Shown: positions 1 through 8,183 of the stretch, in pieces | How the letters are laid out: the number at the start of each line of letters is the position of its first letter | Position numbering within the stretch: position 1 is the first letter of the stretch | From: Pseudomonas rhodesiae | Lineage (GTDB): Bacteria; Pseudomonadota; Gammaproteobacteria; Pseudomonadales; Pseudomonadaceae | Direction of reading: 5' to 3' | Length of the DNA: 64,000 nucleotides | Assembly: GCF_007858255.1 (NCBI RefSeq) | Contig: NZ_VFEU01000005.1 | Span: 186,001 to 250,000, forward strand | Notes under the pieces: generated by a model | Database searches by the model: none | Told to the model about the DNA's origin: nothing | What the model saw: only the letters and a program-made list of their open reading frames with translations | Made by a program: the position numbers and the translations under genes

Positions 1-921
1 ACCCAGGTCGGCCAGCGCTGCCACGACATCATCAACCACCCGACGCTGCCGATTGCGCTGTTTGTGGCCCGTCGTCCGGGCACCGAGAGCTACCTGATCG
101 ACCTGCGCGATGGCGCGCTGCTGCAAACCATCGCCTCAAACGCCAATCGCCACTTCTATGGCCACGCGGTCATCCACAAGAGTGGCGAGTGGCTGTACGC
201 CACCGAAAACGATACCTCCGACCCCGGCCGCGGCCTGCTCGGTGTGTACAAGTTCGAGGGTGAGCGCCTGGTGCATAGCGGCGAGCTGTCCACCCATGGC
301 ATCGGCCCGCACCAAGTGTCGTGGATGCCCGACGGCGAAACCCTGGTGGTGGCCAATGGCGGCATCCGCACCGAAGCGGAAAGCCGCGTGGAGATGAACC
401 TCAACGCCATGGAGCCGAGCCTGGTGCTGATGCGCCGCGACGGCACGCTGATCAGCAAGGAAACTCTGGACCAGCAAATGAACAGCGTGCGCCATATGGG
501 TATTGCCAGCGATGGCACGATTCTGACCGGGCAACAGTTTATGGGCCCTTCCCAGGAGCGCTCCGAACTGCTGGCCATCAAGCGTCCCGGACAACCGTTC
601 GTGGCGTTTCCCGTGGCCGATGCGCAGCTGCAAGCCATGGGGCATTACACCGCCAGCGTGGCCGTGCACAGCGAGTTGCGCTTGGTCGCCTTGACGGCCC
701 CGCGCGGCAATCGCTTCTTTATCTGGGACATGGACAGCGGTGAGCTGCGCCTGGACGGCCCACTGCCCGACTGCGCGGGCGTGGGAGCGGTGGCGGATGG
801 CTTTGTGGTCACCTCGGGCCAGGGCCGTTGCCGCTTCTACGATTGCCGGCAGAAACAGTTGGTCGCTAAACCGTTGGAATTGCCGGCCGGGCTTTGGGAT
901 AACCATCTGCACCTGGTCTGA
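1..921 (+). CDS. DUF1513 family protein, 3' part
   Basis: The frame is open from base 1 to the TGA at 919-921, so 306 codons of a gene that starts to the left of the window are visible. The protein has the look of a beta-propeller, with recurrent short strand segments ending in W/Y plus small residues (GEWLYATEND, PHQVSWMPDGETLVVANGG, RHMGIASDGTILTGQQ). This matches the DUF1513 family. In pseudomonads these proteins usually close an operon with imelysin-like periplasmic iron-binding proteins and a di-haem oxidase-like protein; that context is family knowledge and lies outside the window. The biochemical role is not established. An export signal would be in the missing N-terminus. Confidence 0.8.
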   Translation, partial: TQVGQRCHDIINHPTLPIALFVARRPGTESYLIDLRDGALLQTIASNANRHFYGHAVIHKSGEWLYATENDTSDPGRGLLGVYKFEGERLVHSGELSTHGIGPHQVSWMPDGETLVVANGGIRTEAESRVEMNLNAMEPSLVLMRRDGTLISKETLDQQMNSVRHMGIASDGTILTGQQFMGPSQERSELLAIKRPGQPFVAFPVADAQLQAMGHYTASVAVHSELRLVALTAPRGNRFFIWDMDSGELRLDGPLPDCAGVGAVADGFVVTSGQGRCRFYDCRQKQLVAKPLELPAGLWDNHLHLV

Positions 922-948
922 ATATCCCGACAGATTCAAGCGCCCTTT

Positions 949-976
949 GGAACCGTAACGCGCGAATGGTCACTCA
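949..976 (+). promoter_or_regulatory. hrp box (HrpL-type sigma promoter) candidate
   Basis: GGAACC at 949-954 is followed by 15 bases and then TCACTCA at 970-976. The known HrpL consensus is GGAACC-N15/16-CCACNNA, so only the first base of the -10 half differs. The box lies 28 bases after the upstream stop codon and 35 bases before the ATG at 1012, as expected for a promoter of that gene. Confidence 0.7.
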
Positions 977-1011
977 GCAGATTCATATCAGTACGACATC
1001 TCGAGGTGACC

Positions 1012-2112
1012 ATGACGATCAGCAGTCCCCTATCCCGCCATTTCTCCCAGGTGCTGACGCCAGCATCGGTTAACCGGACCGATGCAAGATCCACTATTGA
1101 GAAACAATCTTCCTGGGGAATGGAAAACCCAGGCACTAGTGCTAGAGCGTTCGCAAGTACATTCACCAGCGCGGTTATCGAAAGCAATCACCGCGCGCTC
1201 AGAGACCCGCATTCACCACTGAAAAACCCGGACACGCAGGGGACGATGGCAAATAAGGCCAACACGGCTTCACTCAGTGAGAAAAATACTGACTTTGCCC
1301 CCACCGCTGCTACGGGACGGCCGCAAGGCGACCATCGCACGGCAGAACAGATTATCAGCGAAAATCCCATTTTGAATAACCTGCCCTCGTCTGTCTCGAA
1401 GGAGGCGATGTTCAAGCATCTGAGTGACTGGACCAGCAGTAATCCGGATCCAGAGAAACGAGCAGATGCAGCCTTCAATGCCGCACGCCTGTTCAATTAC
1501 ATTGATGGGCTCGAAGCGAAGCAATCCGCTCGAGGCGACAGCAAGCAAGGTGACGGCAAGATCAAGGGTGAGTACTGGTCCCCGCTCCCGCCGCCCTTCG
1601 ATGAGGTCTCGATCGAAGAAAATTCCGAGGCCGCTCTGGTTAAAAAATTCAGCGAAGAGGGTTACGCCGCCTTGGGCAATCAAGGCGCACCGCTTGCCTC
1701 AGAGAATGAAAAAGCCGCTGAGACAATCCCGACTTCGGCTTCCGGGCGGCCTGAAGGCGATGGACGCACGGCGGATCAAATTCTCAGCGCGAATCCGATC
1801 GTTGCCCGGTTGGAATCATCCTTGGCAAAGCAACCTGGTGGCGCTAAAACGTTGGAGAACCTCAAAGCGCTGACAGGCGATTGGAGCGAGAACAATACGA
1901 ATGCCGACTCGCGTGCCGACGCCGCGTACAACATCGCGAAAGTAGCCAACTATTTTGACGCAAACCCCACCTACAATCGGCTTGATGAGGCGTTTGATAA
2001 CATCGGCCCTGGCCACCTGACTGGCTTCACCCGCAACGGCGCGAACCCAGGCACTGAAGCAAGCGCCCTGATCGACTTCAGCAATAGAGGCTACACGGCC
2101 TTGGCGGGATGA
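1012..2112 (+). CDS. Two-repeat NolX/HrpF-like protein, candidate HrpL-dependent secreted protein
   Basis: A 366-residue protein starting at ATG 1012, chosen over GTG 1006 because GAGG at 1003-1006 sits five bases upstream of the ATG. The first ~95 residues are Ser/Thr/Asn-rich with few acidic residues, as in type III secretion signals. Two homologous repeats follow at about residues 98-225 and 241-366. Each has GRPxGDxRTAxQIxxxNPI, then DWSxxNxxxxxRADAAxN, and ends GYxALxxx. Repeat 2 also has GFTRNGANPGTEAS. As remembered, this pattern resembles the imperfect repeats in the N-terminal half of HrpF/NolX/HrpK translocators. The C-terminal hydrophobic translocator part of those proteins is absent: there is no membrane segment or signal peptide. 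It is a single-gene unit with its own hrp box and terminator. It could be an orphan effector, a helper, or a fragment of a larger family member. Confidence 0.6.
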   Translation: MTISSPLSRHFSQVLTPASVNRTDARSTIEKQSSWGMENPGTSARAFASTFTSAVIESNHRALRDPHSPLKNPDTQGTMANKANTASLSEKNTDFAPTAATGRPQGDHRTAEQIISENPILNNLPSSVSKEAMFKHLSDWTSSNPDPEKRADAAFNAARLFNYIDGLEAKQSARGDSKQGDGKIKGEYWSPLPPPFDEVSIEENSEAALVKKFSEEGYAALGNQGAPLASENEKAAETIPTSASGRPEGDGRTADQILSANPIVARLESSLAKQPGGAKTLENLKALTGDWSENNTNADSRADAAYNIAKVANYFDANPTYNRLDEAFDNIGPGHLTGFTRNGANPGTEASALIDFSNRGYTALAG

Positions 2113-2133
2113 TTAAAATTGCGGCACATTGAA

Positions 2134-2160
2134 AAAATGCCTCGCAGTGCGAGGCATTTT
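2134..2160. terminator. Bidirectional rho-independent terminator
   Basis: Perfect 12-bp stem AAAATGCCTCGC/GCGAGGCATTTT around the loop AGT, with A and T runs at the two ends. It lies between the convergent genes ending at 2112 (plus) and 2179 (minus) and can serve both. Confidence 0.85.
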
Positions 2161-2178
2161 AGGTGGGTTTGAATCGTT

Positions 2179-2406
2179 TCAACTCTGCGGCCTCATCCCT
2201 TGAGACATTCCGAACATGAACAGCAACAGTTCATGATCGGGCTTGGCCGCGGTGCTCGCCTTGGCGACACGCGGCAACAGGCATTGCGCGCCGCCCTGCG
2301 ACGCGCTGAGTACCTGGGTGCGAGGCTGCTCCCAGGCGGCCAGCGCCAAGGCTGCTACGCCTAACGCTCCCACCAAAAAAAAACCTCGTGCTATTTCTAG
2401 CTTCAT
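2179..2406 (-). CDS. Small membrane-anchored or exported protein of unknown function
   Basis: A 75-residue protein. The N-terminus (MKLEIARGFFLVGALGVAAL) is a positively charged start followed by a hydrophobic stretch, so a signal anchor or signal peptide. The rest is polar, with one Cys (AQCLLP) and a Met/Phe-rich tail (LLLFMFGMSQGM). Its ATG overlaps the stop of the kinase gene (ATGA), so it is translationally coupled as the last gene of the methyltransferase-kinase operon. I do not recognise a family. The coupling suggests an envelope-related role, which is inference only. Confidence 0.6.
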   Translation of the reverse strand: MKLEIARGFFLVGALGVAALALAAWEQPRTQVLSASQGGAQCLLPRVAKASTAAKPDHELLLFMFGMSQGMRPQS

Positions 2407-3122
2407 CTGGTTAAGCCCTTGATAGCGCTGCCAAACGCCGTCTCGTAAAAGTAGCTGAGTTTTTCCCAGTCAGCGCTGCTCCACGACGAATGGCGCCGCA
2501 GTTGCAGCATGTCGTGGGAAGCCGCCCGATAAGCGGTCAGGCGCTGGCGACATTTTTCAAAATCCAGCAACGCCACTTCGACGTTGGCCGAGTCACCCTC
2601 GCCCGTCACGCGCGCAAAAATATGCTTGATGTACAGACAGCCGTGCTGCCAGCGCCCCTTGTGCATACGTGCCAGGGTGGTCGCCACTTCCTTGAGCAGA
2701 CGCTCATGCACCTGTTCACCGTACTGCTCACGGCCACCGGCGGCATACCATTTTTCGATCTCGTCGAAACCGTCCAGTGAAGCTGTCACCAACAAGGCCT
2801 TCCATTGGTGGTCGGTATCGCGACGTGCCTCGCAAAACACCATTTCCGGGACTCGCACGTCCAACAGACGCAGACCGTTGAGCGCGTCACGTTCGCGCAG
2901 CACCGTGGGGCGCCCGAAGGGATGCAACCAACTGCGGTAAATATGCCCGGTCTGCCGCTTGCAGTAGAGCAAACGCCCGCTGGCACTTATAACCCGCTGT
3001 ACACCGCTTTCACCGCCGCGCCGACGGTTGGGCTCTTCCACCCATTCGCCCTGCTGACGCCAGAAATAGTCAAATCGTTCTTCTGGAGCTACGTGACTGC
3101 CTGCTACGCACTCAACTGCCAT
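2403..3122 (-). CDS. inaA: InaA/WapQ-type lipopolysaccharide core kinase
   Basis: A 239-residue protein of the Kdo/WaaP (lipopolysaccharide kinase) fold, cytoplasmic, expected to phosphorylate heptose in the LPS inner core. Visible kinase marks are LLYCKRQTG (ATP-binding Lys region), HGCLYIKHIF (catalytic loop) and ALLDFEKCR (metal-binding DFE motif). ATG 3122 was chosen because AAGAGG lies just upstream, and it starts only four bases after the methyltransferase stop; longer starts would run into that gene. In P. fluorescens WCS365 the corresponding gene, called wapQ, forms an operon with a methyltransferase gene (orf222) downstream of colRS and depends on ColR/ColS for expression. The same order is seen here. 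Confidence 0.88.
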   Translation of the reverse strand: MAVECVAGSHVAPEERFDYFWRQQGEWVEEPNRRRGGESGVQRVISASGRLLYCKRQTGHIYRSWLHPFGRPTVLRERDALNGLRLLDVRVPEMVFCEARRDTDHQWKALLVTASLDGFDEIEKWYAAGGREQYGEQVHERLLKEVATTLARMHKGRWQHGCLYIKHIFARVTGEGDSANVEVALLDFEKCRQRLTAYRAASHDMLQLRRHSSWSSADWEKLSYFYETAFGSAIKGLTR

Positions 3123-3126
3123 CCTG

Positions 3127-3807
3127 TTACCTCTTGCGTAATACATATACTCGCCACATGGCGTAGAGCGGTATGAAGTCCAGAGCGTCCTGAACACGAA
3201 AACCCGCCTGCTCGAATTCTGCTTCTACAGTAGCAGCCGGTAACACAAACCTGTTTTGGTAACCGTCCTGCCCACCTTTGCTACGGCGTCGCTCTTCGCT
3301 GCGCTTGCGCTTCCACGCTTTGAAATTGCCGTCGACCCATAGCGAAATAATCACACTGTCACGGGTAACTCGCTGAAACTCGCGCAATATCGCCAGACGA
3401 TGGGCCGGATCACCAATATGGTGCAGCAGGCGCATACAGAAAATGCTGTCGACCGCGTTATCTGGCAAATCAATATCAAAGGCAGAGGTGTGCAAAGGAC
3501 GTACCCGTTTCACCACCTCTGCCGGCTGCGCCTGGGTGGCTACCTTCAGCATCGACGCGGAATTATCGGCACCGATAATCACGCGGTTGGGCTTTTCCGC
3601 CAGCAGCGGCCAGAAACGACCGGCACCACACGGCAGGTCCAACACCAGCCCAGGCTCACCGGCCATGGCCAGCGCGCCACGGGCCAATTGCTCGTCGCGT
3701 TTGTGGGACAACCGGCGAGCCAGATTGTCCTGATGCTTGAGCAAATATTTCTCTGCGTGCTGATCGTCGTACTTTTCGGAAAATTCGAGCTTGATCGGGG
3801 TAGGCAT
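3127..3807 (-). CDS. SAM-dependent class I methyltransferase (orf222-like)
   Basis: A 226-residue cytoplasmic enzyme. Motif I is LVLDLPCGAGRFWPLL, motif II is VIIGADNSASML, and the post-I/IV region is SIFCMRLLHHIGD, a standard Rossmann methyltransferase of the Methyltransf_11/25 type. ATG 3807 was preferred to the adjacent in-frame TTG because GGAG lies eight bases upstream of it. It is the first gene of an operon with the inaA-type kinase and the small coupled protein. A ColR-like site lies about 70 bases upstream of the start. The substrate is unknown; the linkage to an LPS-core kinase suggests an envelope-related acceptor. Confidence 0.85.
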   Translation of the reverse strand: MPTPIKLEFSEKYDDQHAEKYLLKHQDNLARRLSHKRDEQLARGALAMAGEPGLVLDLPCGAGRFWPLLAEKPNRVIIGADNSASMLKVATQAQPAEVVKRVRPLHTSAFDIDLPDNAVDSIFCMRLLHHIGDPAHRLAILREFQRVTRDSVIISLWVDGNFKAWKRKRSEERRRSKGGQDGYQNRFVLPAATVEAEFEQAGFRVQDALDFIPLYAMWRVYVLRKR

Positions 3808-3874
3808 CAACAGGTCTCCAATGACTGATGCCTACAAACTATTCAGCGCCGCGTGATCAATAGGTCAACTCGTT

Positions 3875-3890
3875 GTGAAAAACTTGTCCT
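3875..3890 (-). promoter_or_regulatory. Candidate ColR-binding site upstream of the methyltransferase-inaA operon
   Basis: On the minus strand this reads AGGACAAGTTTTTCAC. The ColR consensus I recall from P. putida is YYNASNNYTTTTTCAC. The TTTTTCAC core is exact and the upstream half matches partly (the A and S positions). It sits 68 bases before the ATG at 3807. The same core occurs at nearly the same distance before the divergent LtaS-like gene. Confidence 0.55.
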
Positions 3891-3994
3891 GTCCAATCTC
3901 ATACATTTCAAGACTTTACAAAGACAAATAGTATCAACGGGCCATATTCGCCGAATTACGGCGACCATTGGCAGGATAGCGGCAGGGGGTGGAG

Positions 3995-5275
3995 TCAGGG
4001 TTTGACCTGACTCAACTCGACATGAAAGCGGCAACCATTGGGCTCCATGGTGCTGAGGCTGACGCTCCAGCCCTGGTTCTCGCAGATGCGCTGTACCAGC
4101 GACAGGCCCAGCCCCAGGCCCTCGCCACGTTTCTCACTACCGCGTACGAACGGCTCGAACATGGCTTCGCGTTTTTCTTCGGGAATGCCGACGCCGCTGT
4201 CTTCCACGACAAAACCGGTCGGTTCCAGAGTCAGGCGGATAAAGCCCTGCTCGGTGTAGTGCAACGCATTGCGCAGCAGGTTGCCCATTACCGCGTGCAG
4301 GAAGGTGGTGTTATAGCGCGTGTCCAGAGGGTTGCCCGGTTGATAGATCAGTTGCAGGCCCTTCTGCTCGATAGGCTCACGCCAGATTCCCAACAGGTCC
4401 TCCGCTACTTGAGTGAGGCTGACCTGGGGCGACATCACCGCATCGTTGTGCTGGGCCCGCGCCAGCATCAGGAAGGTTTGCACCAGCTCGCGCATTTCTT
4501 CGCAAGCCCTGGCAATGCGTAGCACCTGGTTACGCCCGCGCTGGTCGATGGCCGGGTTTTCCAGCAGCAGTTCGCAAGAACTGGCCAGCACCATCAACGG
4601 CGTGCGCAATTCGTGACTCACATCGCTGGTAAACAATTGCTCGCGGGACAATGCCTGGCGCAGACGGCCCAATGTGGCGTCGAATGCCACCGCCAATTCG
4701 CCCACTTCATCGGCCGCGTAGTCCGGCGCCAAAGGCGGCGCCAGGCCCAGCAACTGGTCACGATGGCGCACCTGGCGGGCCAGACGCACCACCGGGGCCA
4801 TCACTTTGCGCGCCAGCACCCAACCGAGGAACACAGCCAGGGCAAGGCTGAGCACGAAGCCCACCAGCACCACGGCGAACAGCACGCGCTCACGTTCTTC
4901 GAAGTCACTTTGATCCTGCAGCAGCACGTAGCGCCGCCCGTCTATGACTTCGACCATGGCGTGGTATGACAGCGACTCACGGAATACCTCGTGAAAGCCA
5001 GGCTCGAGGTGACGCAGATCCTTGGGTAATTCGAAATCGCCACGGCCGCCGCTGAAATAGAACAGCTGATCCGGCTCGGGTCGATGGCTCCAGTCTTCGA
5101 CGCTGTCCATCAGCAGCAAGCGTTGCAAATCGCCGCCGAGGCCCGCCGAAATCAGCTTTTCCTCCACCAGGTGCACCGTTGCCACAATGCCCATGGCGAA
5201 AGCCCCCGCCACCAGCGCGCTCATCAAGGCAAAGGCAATGATGATCCGCTGGGCAAGGCTCTGCTTAAATTCCAT
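3995..5275 (-). CDS. colS: Sensor histidine kinase ColS
   Basis: A 426-residue inner-membrane kinase. TM1 is near residues 12-33 (IIIAFALMSALVAGAFAMG), followed by a periplasmic sensor of about 100 residues and TM2 near residues 145-165 (VVLVGFVLSLALAVFLG). Then come HAMP, HisKA with SHELRTPL (phospho-acceptor His near residue 221) and an HATPase domain with N (NLLRNALHY), G1 (VEDSGVGIP) and G2 (GEGLGLGLSL) boxes. Close to TM2 the sensor contains an ExxE motif (DFEERERV); ColS is known to detect excess zinc and iron through such a motif. ATG 5275 overlaps the last 11 bases of colR, so the pair is translationally coupled. Confidence 0.93.
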   Translation of the reverse strand: MEFKQSLAQRIIIAFALMSALVAGAFAMGIVATVHLVEEKLISAGLGGDLQRLLLMDSVEDWSHRPEPDQLFYFSGGRGDFELPKDLRHLEPGFHEVFRESLSYHAMVEVIDGRRYVLLQDQSDFEERERVLFAVVLVGFVLSLALAVFLGWVLARKVMAPVVRLARQVRHRDQLLGLAPPLAPDYAADEVGELAVAFDATLGRLRQALSREQLFTSDVSHELRTPLMVLASSCELLLENPAIDQRGRNQVLRIARACEEMRELVQTFLMLARAQHNDAVMSPQVSLTQVAEDLLGIWREPIEQKGLQLIYQPGNPLDTRYNTTFLHAVMGNLLRNALHYTEQGFIRLTLEPTGFVVEDSGVGIPEEKREAMFEPFVRGSEKRGEGLGLGLSLVQRICENQGWSVSLSTMEPNGCRFHVELSQVKP

Positions 5276-5948
5276 CTCGGCCCTCGGCCAGGCGATACCC
5301 CACACCGTGCACCGTGTGCAGCAGCGGTTTGGCAAAAGGTTTGTCGATCACTTGGCGCAACTGGTGGACATGGCTGCGCAGGCTGTCGCTGTCCGGGCAG
5401 TCATCGCCCCACAATGCCTCTTCGAGAATTTCCCGCCGCAGCACATGGGGGCTTTTTTGCATCAGCACCGCCAGCAGCTTCAGGCCGACCGGGTTGAGTT
5501 TGAGCAGGCGCCCTTCACGGGTCACTTCCAAGGTGTCGAGGTCGTAGCTCAGGTCACCCACTTGCAACTCCCGGCGGCCGCCGCCCTGGGCACGGCGAAG
5601 CACCGCTTCGATGCGCGCGGCAAGTTCCGACAGGGCAAAGGGTTTGAGCAGGTAATCATCGGCGCCGGACTTGAAGCCTTGTAGCCGATCGTCCAATTGG
5701 TCGCGCGCGGTGAGCATGATCACCGGCGTATCGCGCCGCGCATCTTCGCGCAGGCGCTTGCACAAGGTGTAGCCATCGATGCCAGGCAGCATGATGTCGA
5801 GCACGATCAGATCGTAGTGTTCGGTGGCGGCCAGATGCAGGCCCGACAGACCGTCTTGCGCACAGTCGACGGTGTAGCCCTTCAGCCCCAGGTAATCGGC
5901 CAGGTTGGCCAGAATATCGCGGTTGTCTTCAACCAATAGAATTCGCAT
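5265..5948 (-). CDS. colR: Response regulator ColR
   Basis: A 227-residue OmpR/PhoB-family regulator. The receiver domain has acidic residues E7/D8, phospho-acceptor D51 in VLDIMLPG, Thr in LTARD and Lys in LLKPF. A C-terminal winged helix (LKLNPVGLKLLAVLM to HTVHGVGYRL) follows. It receives phosphate from ColS and controls envelope genes, including the neighbouring methyltransferase-inaA operon in described pseudomonads. It is first gene of colRS and is transcribed away from the LtaS-like gene, leaving an intergenic region of about 200 bases. Confidence 0.95.
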   Translation of the reverse strand: MRILLVEDNRDILANLADYLGLKGYTVDCAQDGLSGLHLAATEHYDLIVLDIMLPGIDGYTLCKRLREDARRDTPVIMLTARDQLDDRLQGFKSGADDYLLKPFALSELAARIEAVLRRAQGGGRRELQVGDLSYDLDTLEVTREGRLLKLNPVGLKLLAVLMQKSPHVLRREILEEALWGDDCPDSDSLRSHVHQLRQVIDKPFAKPLLHTVHGVGYRLAEGRDGI

Positions 5949-6065
5949 GGGCAGTGTCTCCGTACGCGGTAACGGCCGTGTTGGCTCGCGCAGCTTAAGG
6001 CCAAGTGGGGCTCAGGGATAGACCTGAAAGGCCCGTGGATCAGGGTTTTCAATCAAATAGCCAGG

Positions 6066-6081
6066 GCAACGAGTTTTTCAC
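6066..6081 (+). promoter_or_regulatory. Candidate ColR-binding site upstream of the LtaS-like gene
   Basis: The sequence GCAACGAGTTTTTCAC has an exact TTTTTCAC core and A-C at the same positions as the site at 3875-3890. It ends 69 bases before the ATG at 6150, almost the same spacing as the other site. Its place in the colR to LtaS-like intergenic region would also allow feedback on colR. Confidence 0.5.
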
Positions 6082-6149
6082 TATAGCTTCACAAACTGAC
6101 TACAGCGTCAGGACGAATATCGCCCCCCATTTATATAAGGAACATAGAC

Positions 6150-8099
6150 ATGGGTTTCGTCAAAACAGCGCCAATGCGCTATCTGCTGTTGATAACCGGT
6201 GCCTGGTTATTGATATTCCTGCTGACGCGCGCCGTGCTGCTGCTCACCCACCTGGATGAAGTCGGCGGCAACCTGCTACCGGTGTTTGCGGTGGGCCTGG
6301 TTTACGACCTGGGTTTCCTGGCCTATGCAGCCTTGCCGCTGGGCCTGTATGTGCTGCTCTGCCCGCCCGGCCTGTGGCGGCGTCGCGGCCACCGCTGGTT
6401 TTTGCAGGCGGTACTCACTGTCAGCGTTTTCGCGATGCTGTTTACCTCGGTGGCCGAATGGCTGTTCTGGGACGAGTTCGGTGTGCGCTTCAACTTTATC
6501 GCCGTCGACTATCTGGTGTACTCCGATGAAGTGTTGAACAACCTGCTGGAGTCTTACCCGATCGGCAAACTGCTCAGTTTGCTGGCGATGCTGGCCGTTG
6601 TGTTGAGCCTGGTGTTGCGCAAACCGTTCACCGCCGCCATGGACGCCCCGTTGCCGCCGTTGCGTGGCCGTTTGCTCAATGCACTGGTGCTGGTGCTGGC
6701 CGTCGGCCTCAGCCTGCAGTTGATCAGTCAGGACAGCCCTCGCACCCAAGGCGGTAACGCCTACAAAAACGAACTGGCCAGCAACGGCCCTTATCAGTTT
6801 TTCGCAGCCTTCCGTAACAACGAGTTGGATTACGCACAATTCTATAAAAGCCTGCCGACCGAAGTTGTCGCCAGGCAACTGCGCGCCGAACTCAGCGAGC
6901 CCAACGCGCGCTTCATCGGCCAGGACCCACTGGATATCCGCCGCGCCATCAGCCACCCGGGCCCGCTGCGCACGCCCAATATCGTGCTGGTGACCATCGA
7001 AAGCTTCAGCGCCAAATACATGGGCAGCAACGGCGACGGGCGTAACCTCACACCCAATCTGGACGCGCTGCGCCAACAAAGCCTGTACTTCAATAACTTT
7101 TATGCCACCGGTACCCGAACCGACCGCGGCCTGGAAGCGATCACCCTGGCGATTCCCCCTACACCCGGGCGCTCAATCGTCAAACGCATCGGTCGTGAAA
7201 GCGGTTTTGCCAGCCTCGGGCAACAGCTTTCCGCGGTCGGTTATGACAGCGTGTTCGTGTACGGTGGGCGCGGTTACTTCGATAACATGAACGCGTTTTT
7301 CAGCGGCAACGGTTATCGCGTGGTCGATCAGAGCAGCGTACCCGAGACCGAAATCTCGTTTAAGAACGCCTGGGGCATGGCCGACGAGGATCTATACAAA
7401 CAAACTCTGAAACTGGCCGATGCCGATTACGCTAAGCAGCAGCCATTCCTGCTACAACTGATGACCACCTCCAACCATCGCCCTTATACCTACCCGGATG
7501 GGCGTATCGATATCAAATCCGGCAATGGCCGCGACGGAGCGGTGAAATACACCGACCATGCCATCGGCAAATTCCTCGACGCAGCACGCCAGAAGCCTTG
7601 GTTCGATAACACGATCTTTGTGTTCGTCGCCGACCACACGGCCGGCAGCGCGGGCAAAGAGGACCTGCCCATCACCAACTACCAGATTCCATTGTTCATT
7701 TATGCCCCCAAACTGATCGACCCTCGGGAATCCGCGCAACTGGCGAGTCAGATCGACCTGGCGCCGACCCTGCTGGGCCTGATCAACCTGAGCTACGAGT
7801 CGACGTTCTTCGGCCGCGATTTGCTTCAGGACAACCCGCTGCCGCCGCGCGTGGTAGTCGGCAACTACCAGCACCTGGGGCTGTTCGACGGCAAGGACTT
7901 GGCCATTCTCAGTCCGCGCCTGGGCTTGCGTCGCCACGATCAGGCGTTGGCGGAGAGTCAGGAATCGCGAGTGGGAAGCGATGATCCGTTGATTCAGCGG
8001 GCGATCACCTACTACCAGGCCGCCAGCTATGATTTCAAACAGCAGTTATTGAGTTGGAAAGCGCCCAAGGAGGCAAGCCCACGGTTGACCGAGCGCTAG
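6150..8099 (+). CDS. LtaS/OpgB-like membrane sulfatase-fold phosphotransferase
   Basis: A 649-residue inner-membrane protein. Five hydrophobic segments lie in about the first 195 residues (LLLITGAWLLIFLLTRAVLL, LPVFAVGLVYDLGFLAY and others), followed by a large periplasmic alkaline-phosphatase-fold domain. Metal and nucleophile marks are VTIESFSAKYMG (Glu), TGTRTDRGLEA (Thr about residue 324 as nucleophile) and FVFVADHTAG (Asp-His). Family members transfer phosphoglycerol or phosphoethanolamine from phospholipid to a glycan or lipid. AAGGAA eight bases upstream supports the start. The gene is divergent from colRS and has a ColR-like site, which fits envelope remodelling. The precise substrate cannot be read from the sequence. 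Confidence 0.85.
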   Translation: MGFVKTAPMRYLLLITGAWLLIFLLTRAVLLLTHLDEVGGNLLPVFAVGLVYDLGFLAYAALPLGLYVLLCPPGLWRRRGHRWFLQAVLTVSVFAMLFTSVAEWLFWDEFGVRFNFIAVDYLVYSDEVLNNLLESYPIGKLLSLLAMLAVVLSLVLRKPFTAAMDAPLPPLRGRLLNALVLVLAVGLSLQLISQDSPRTQGGNAYKNELASNGPYQFFAAFRNNELDYAQFYKSLPTEVVARQLRAELSEPNARFIGQDPLDIRRAISHPGPLRTPNIVLVTIESFSAKYMGSNGDGRNLTPNLDALRQQSLYFNNFYATGTRTDRGLEAITLAIPPTPGRSIVKRIGRESGFASLGQQLSAVGYDSVFVYGGRGYFDNMNAFFSGNGYRVVDQSSVPETEISFKNAWGMADEDLYKQTLKLADADYAKQQPFLLQLMTTSNHRPYTYPDGRIDIKSGNGRDGAVKYTDHAIGKFLDAARQKPWFDNTIFVFVADHTAGSAGKEDLPITNYQIPLFIYAPKLIDPRESAQLASQIDLAPTLLGLINLSYESTFFGRDLLQDNPLPPRVVVGNYQHLGLFDGKDLAILSPRLGLRRHDQALAESQESRVGSDDPLIQRAITYYQAASYDFKQQLLSWKAPKEASPRLTER

Positions 8100-8125
8100 G
8101 TACGTTCTTTACCGAACGCGCAATA

Positions 8126-8161
8126 AAAAGCCCCGCCTGCATCACTGCAGGCGGGGCTTTT
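8126..8161 (+). terminator. Rho-independent terminator after the LtaS-like gene
   Basis: A 16-bp stem AAAAGCCCCGCCTGCA with its complement around TCAC, ending in TTTT, 26 bases after the stop at 8099. The group II intron lies 22 bases beyond it. Confidence 0.9.
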
Positions 8162-8183
8162 CAGTACGGGGGTAAGGCTGGCT

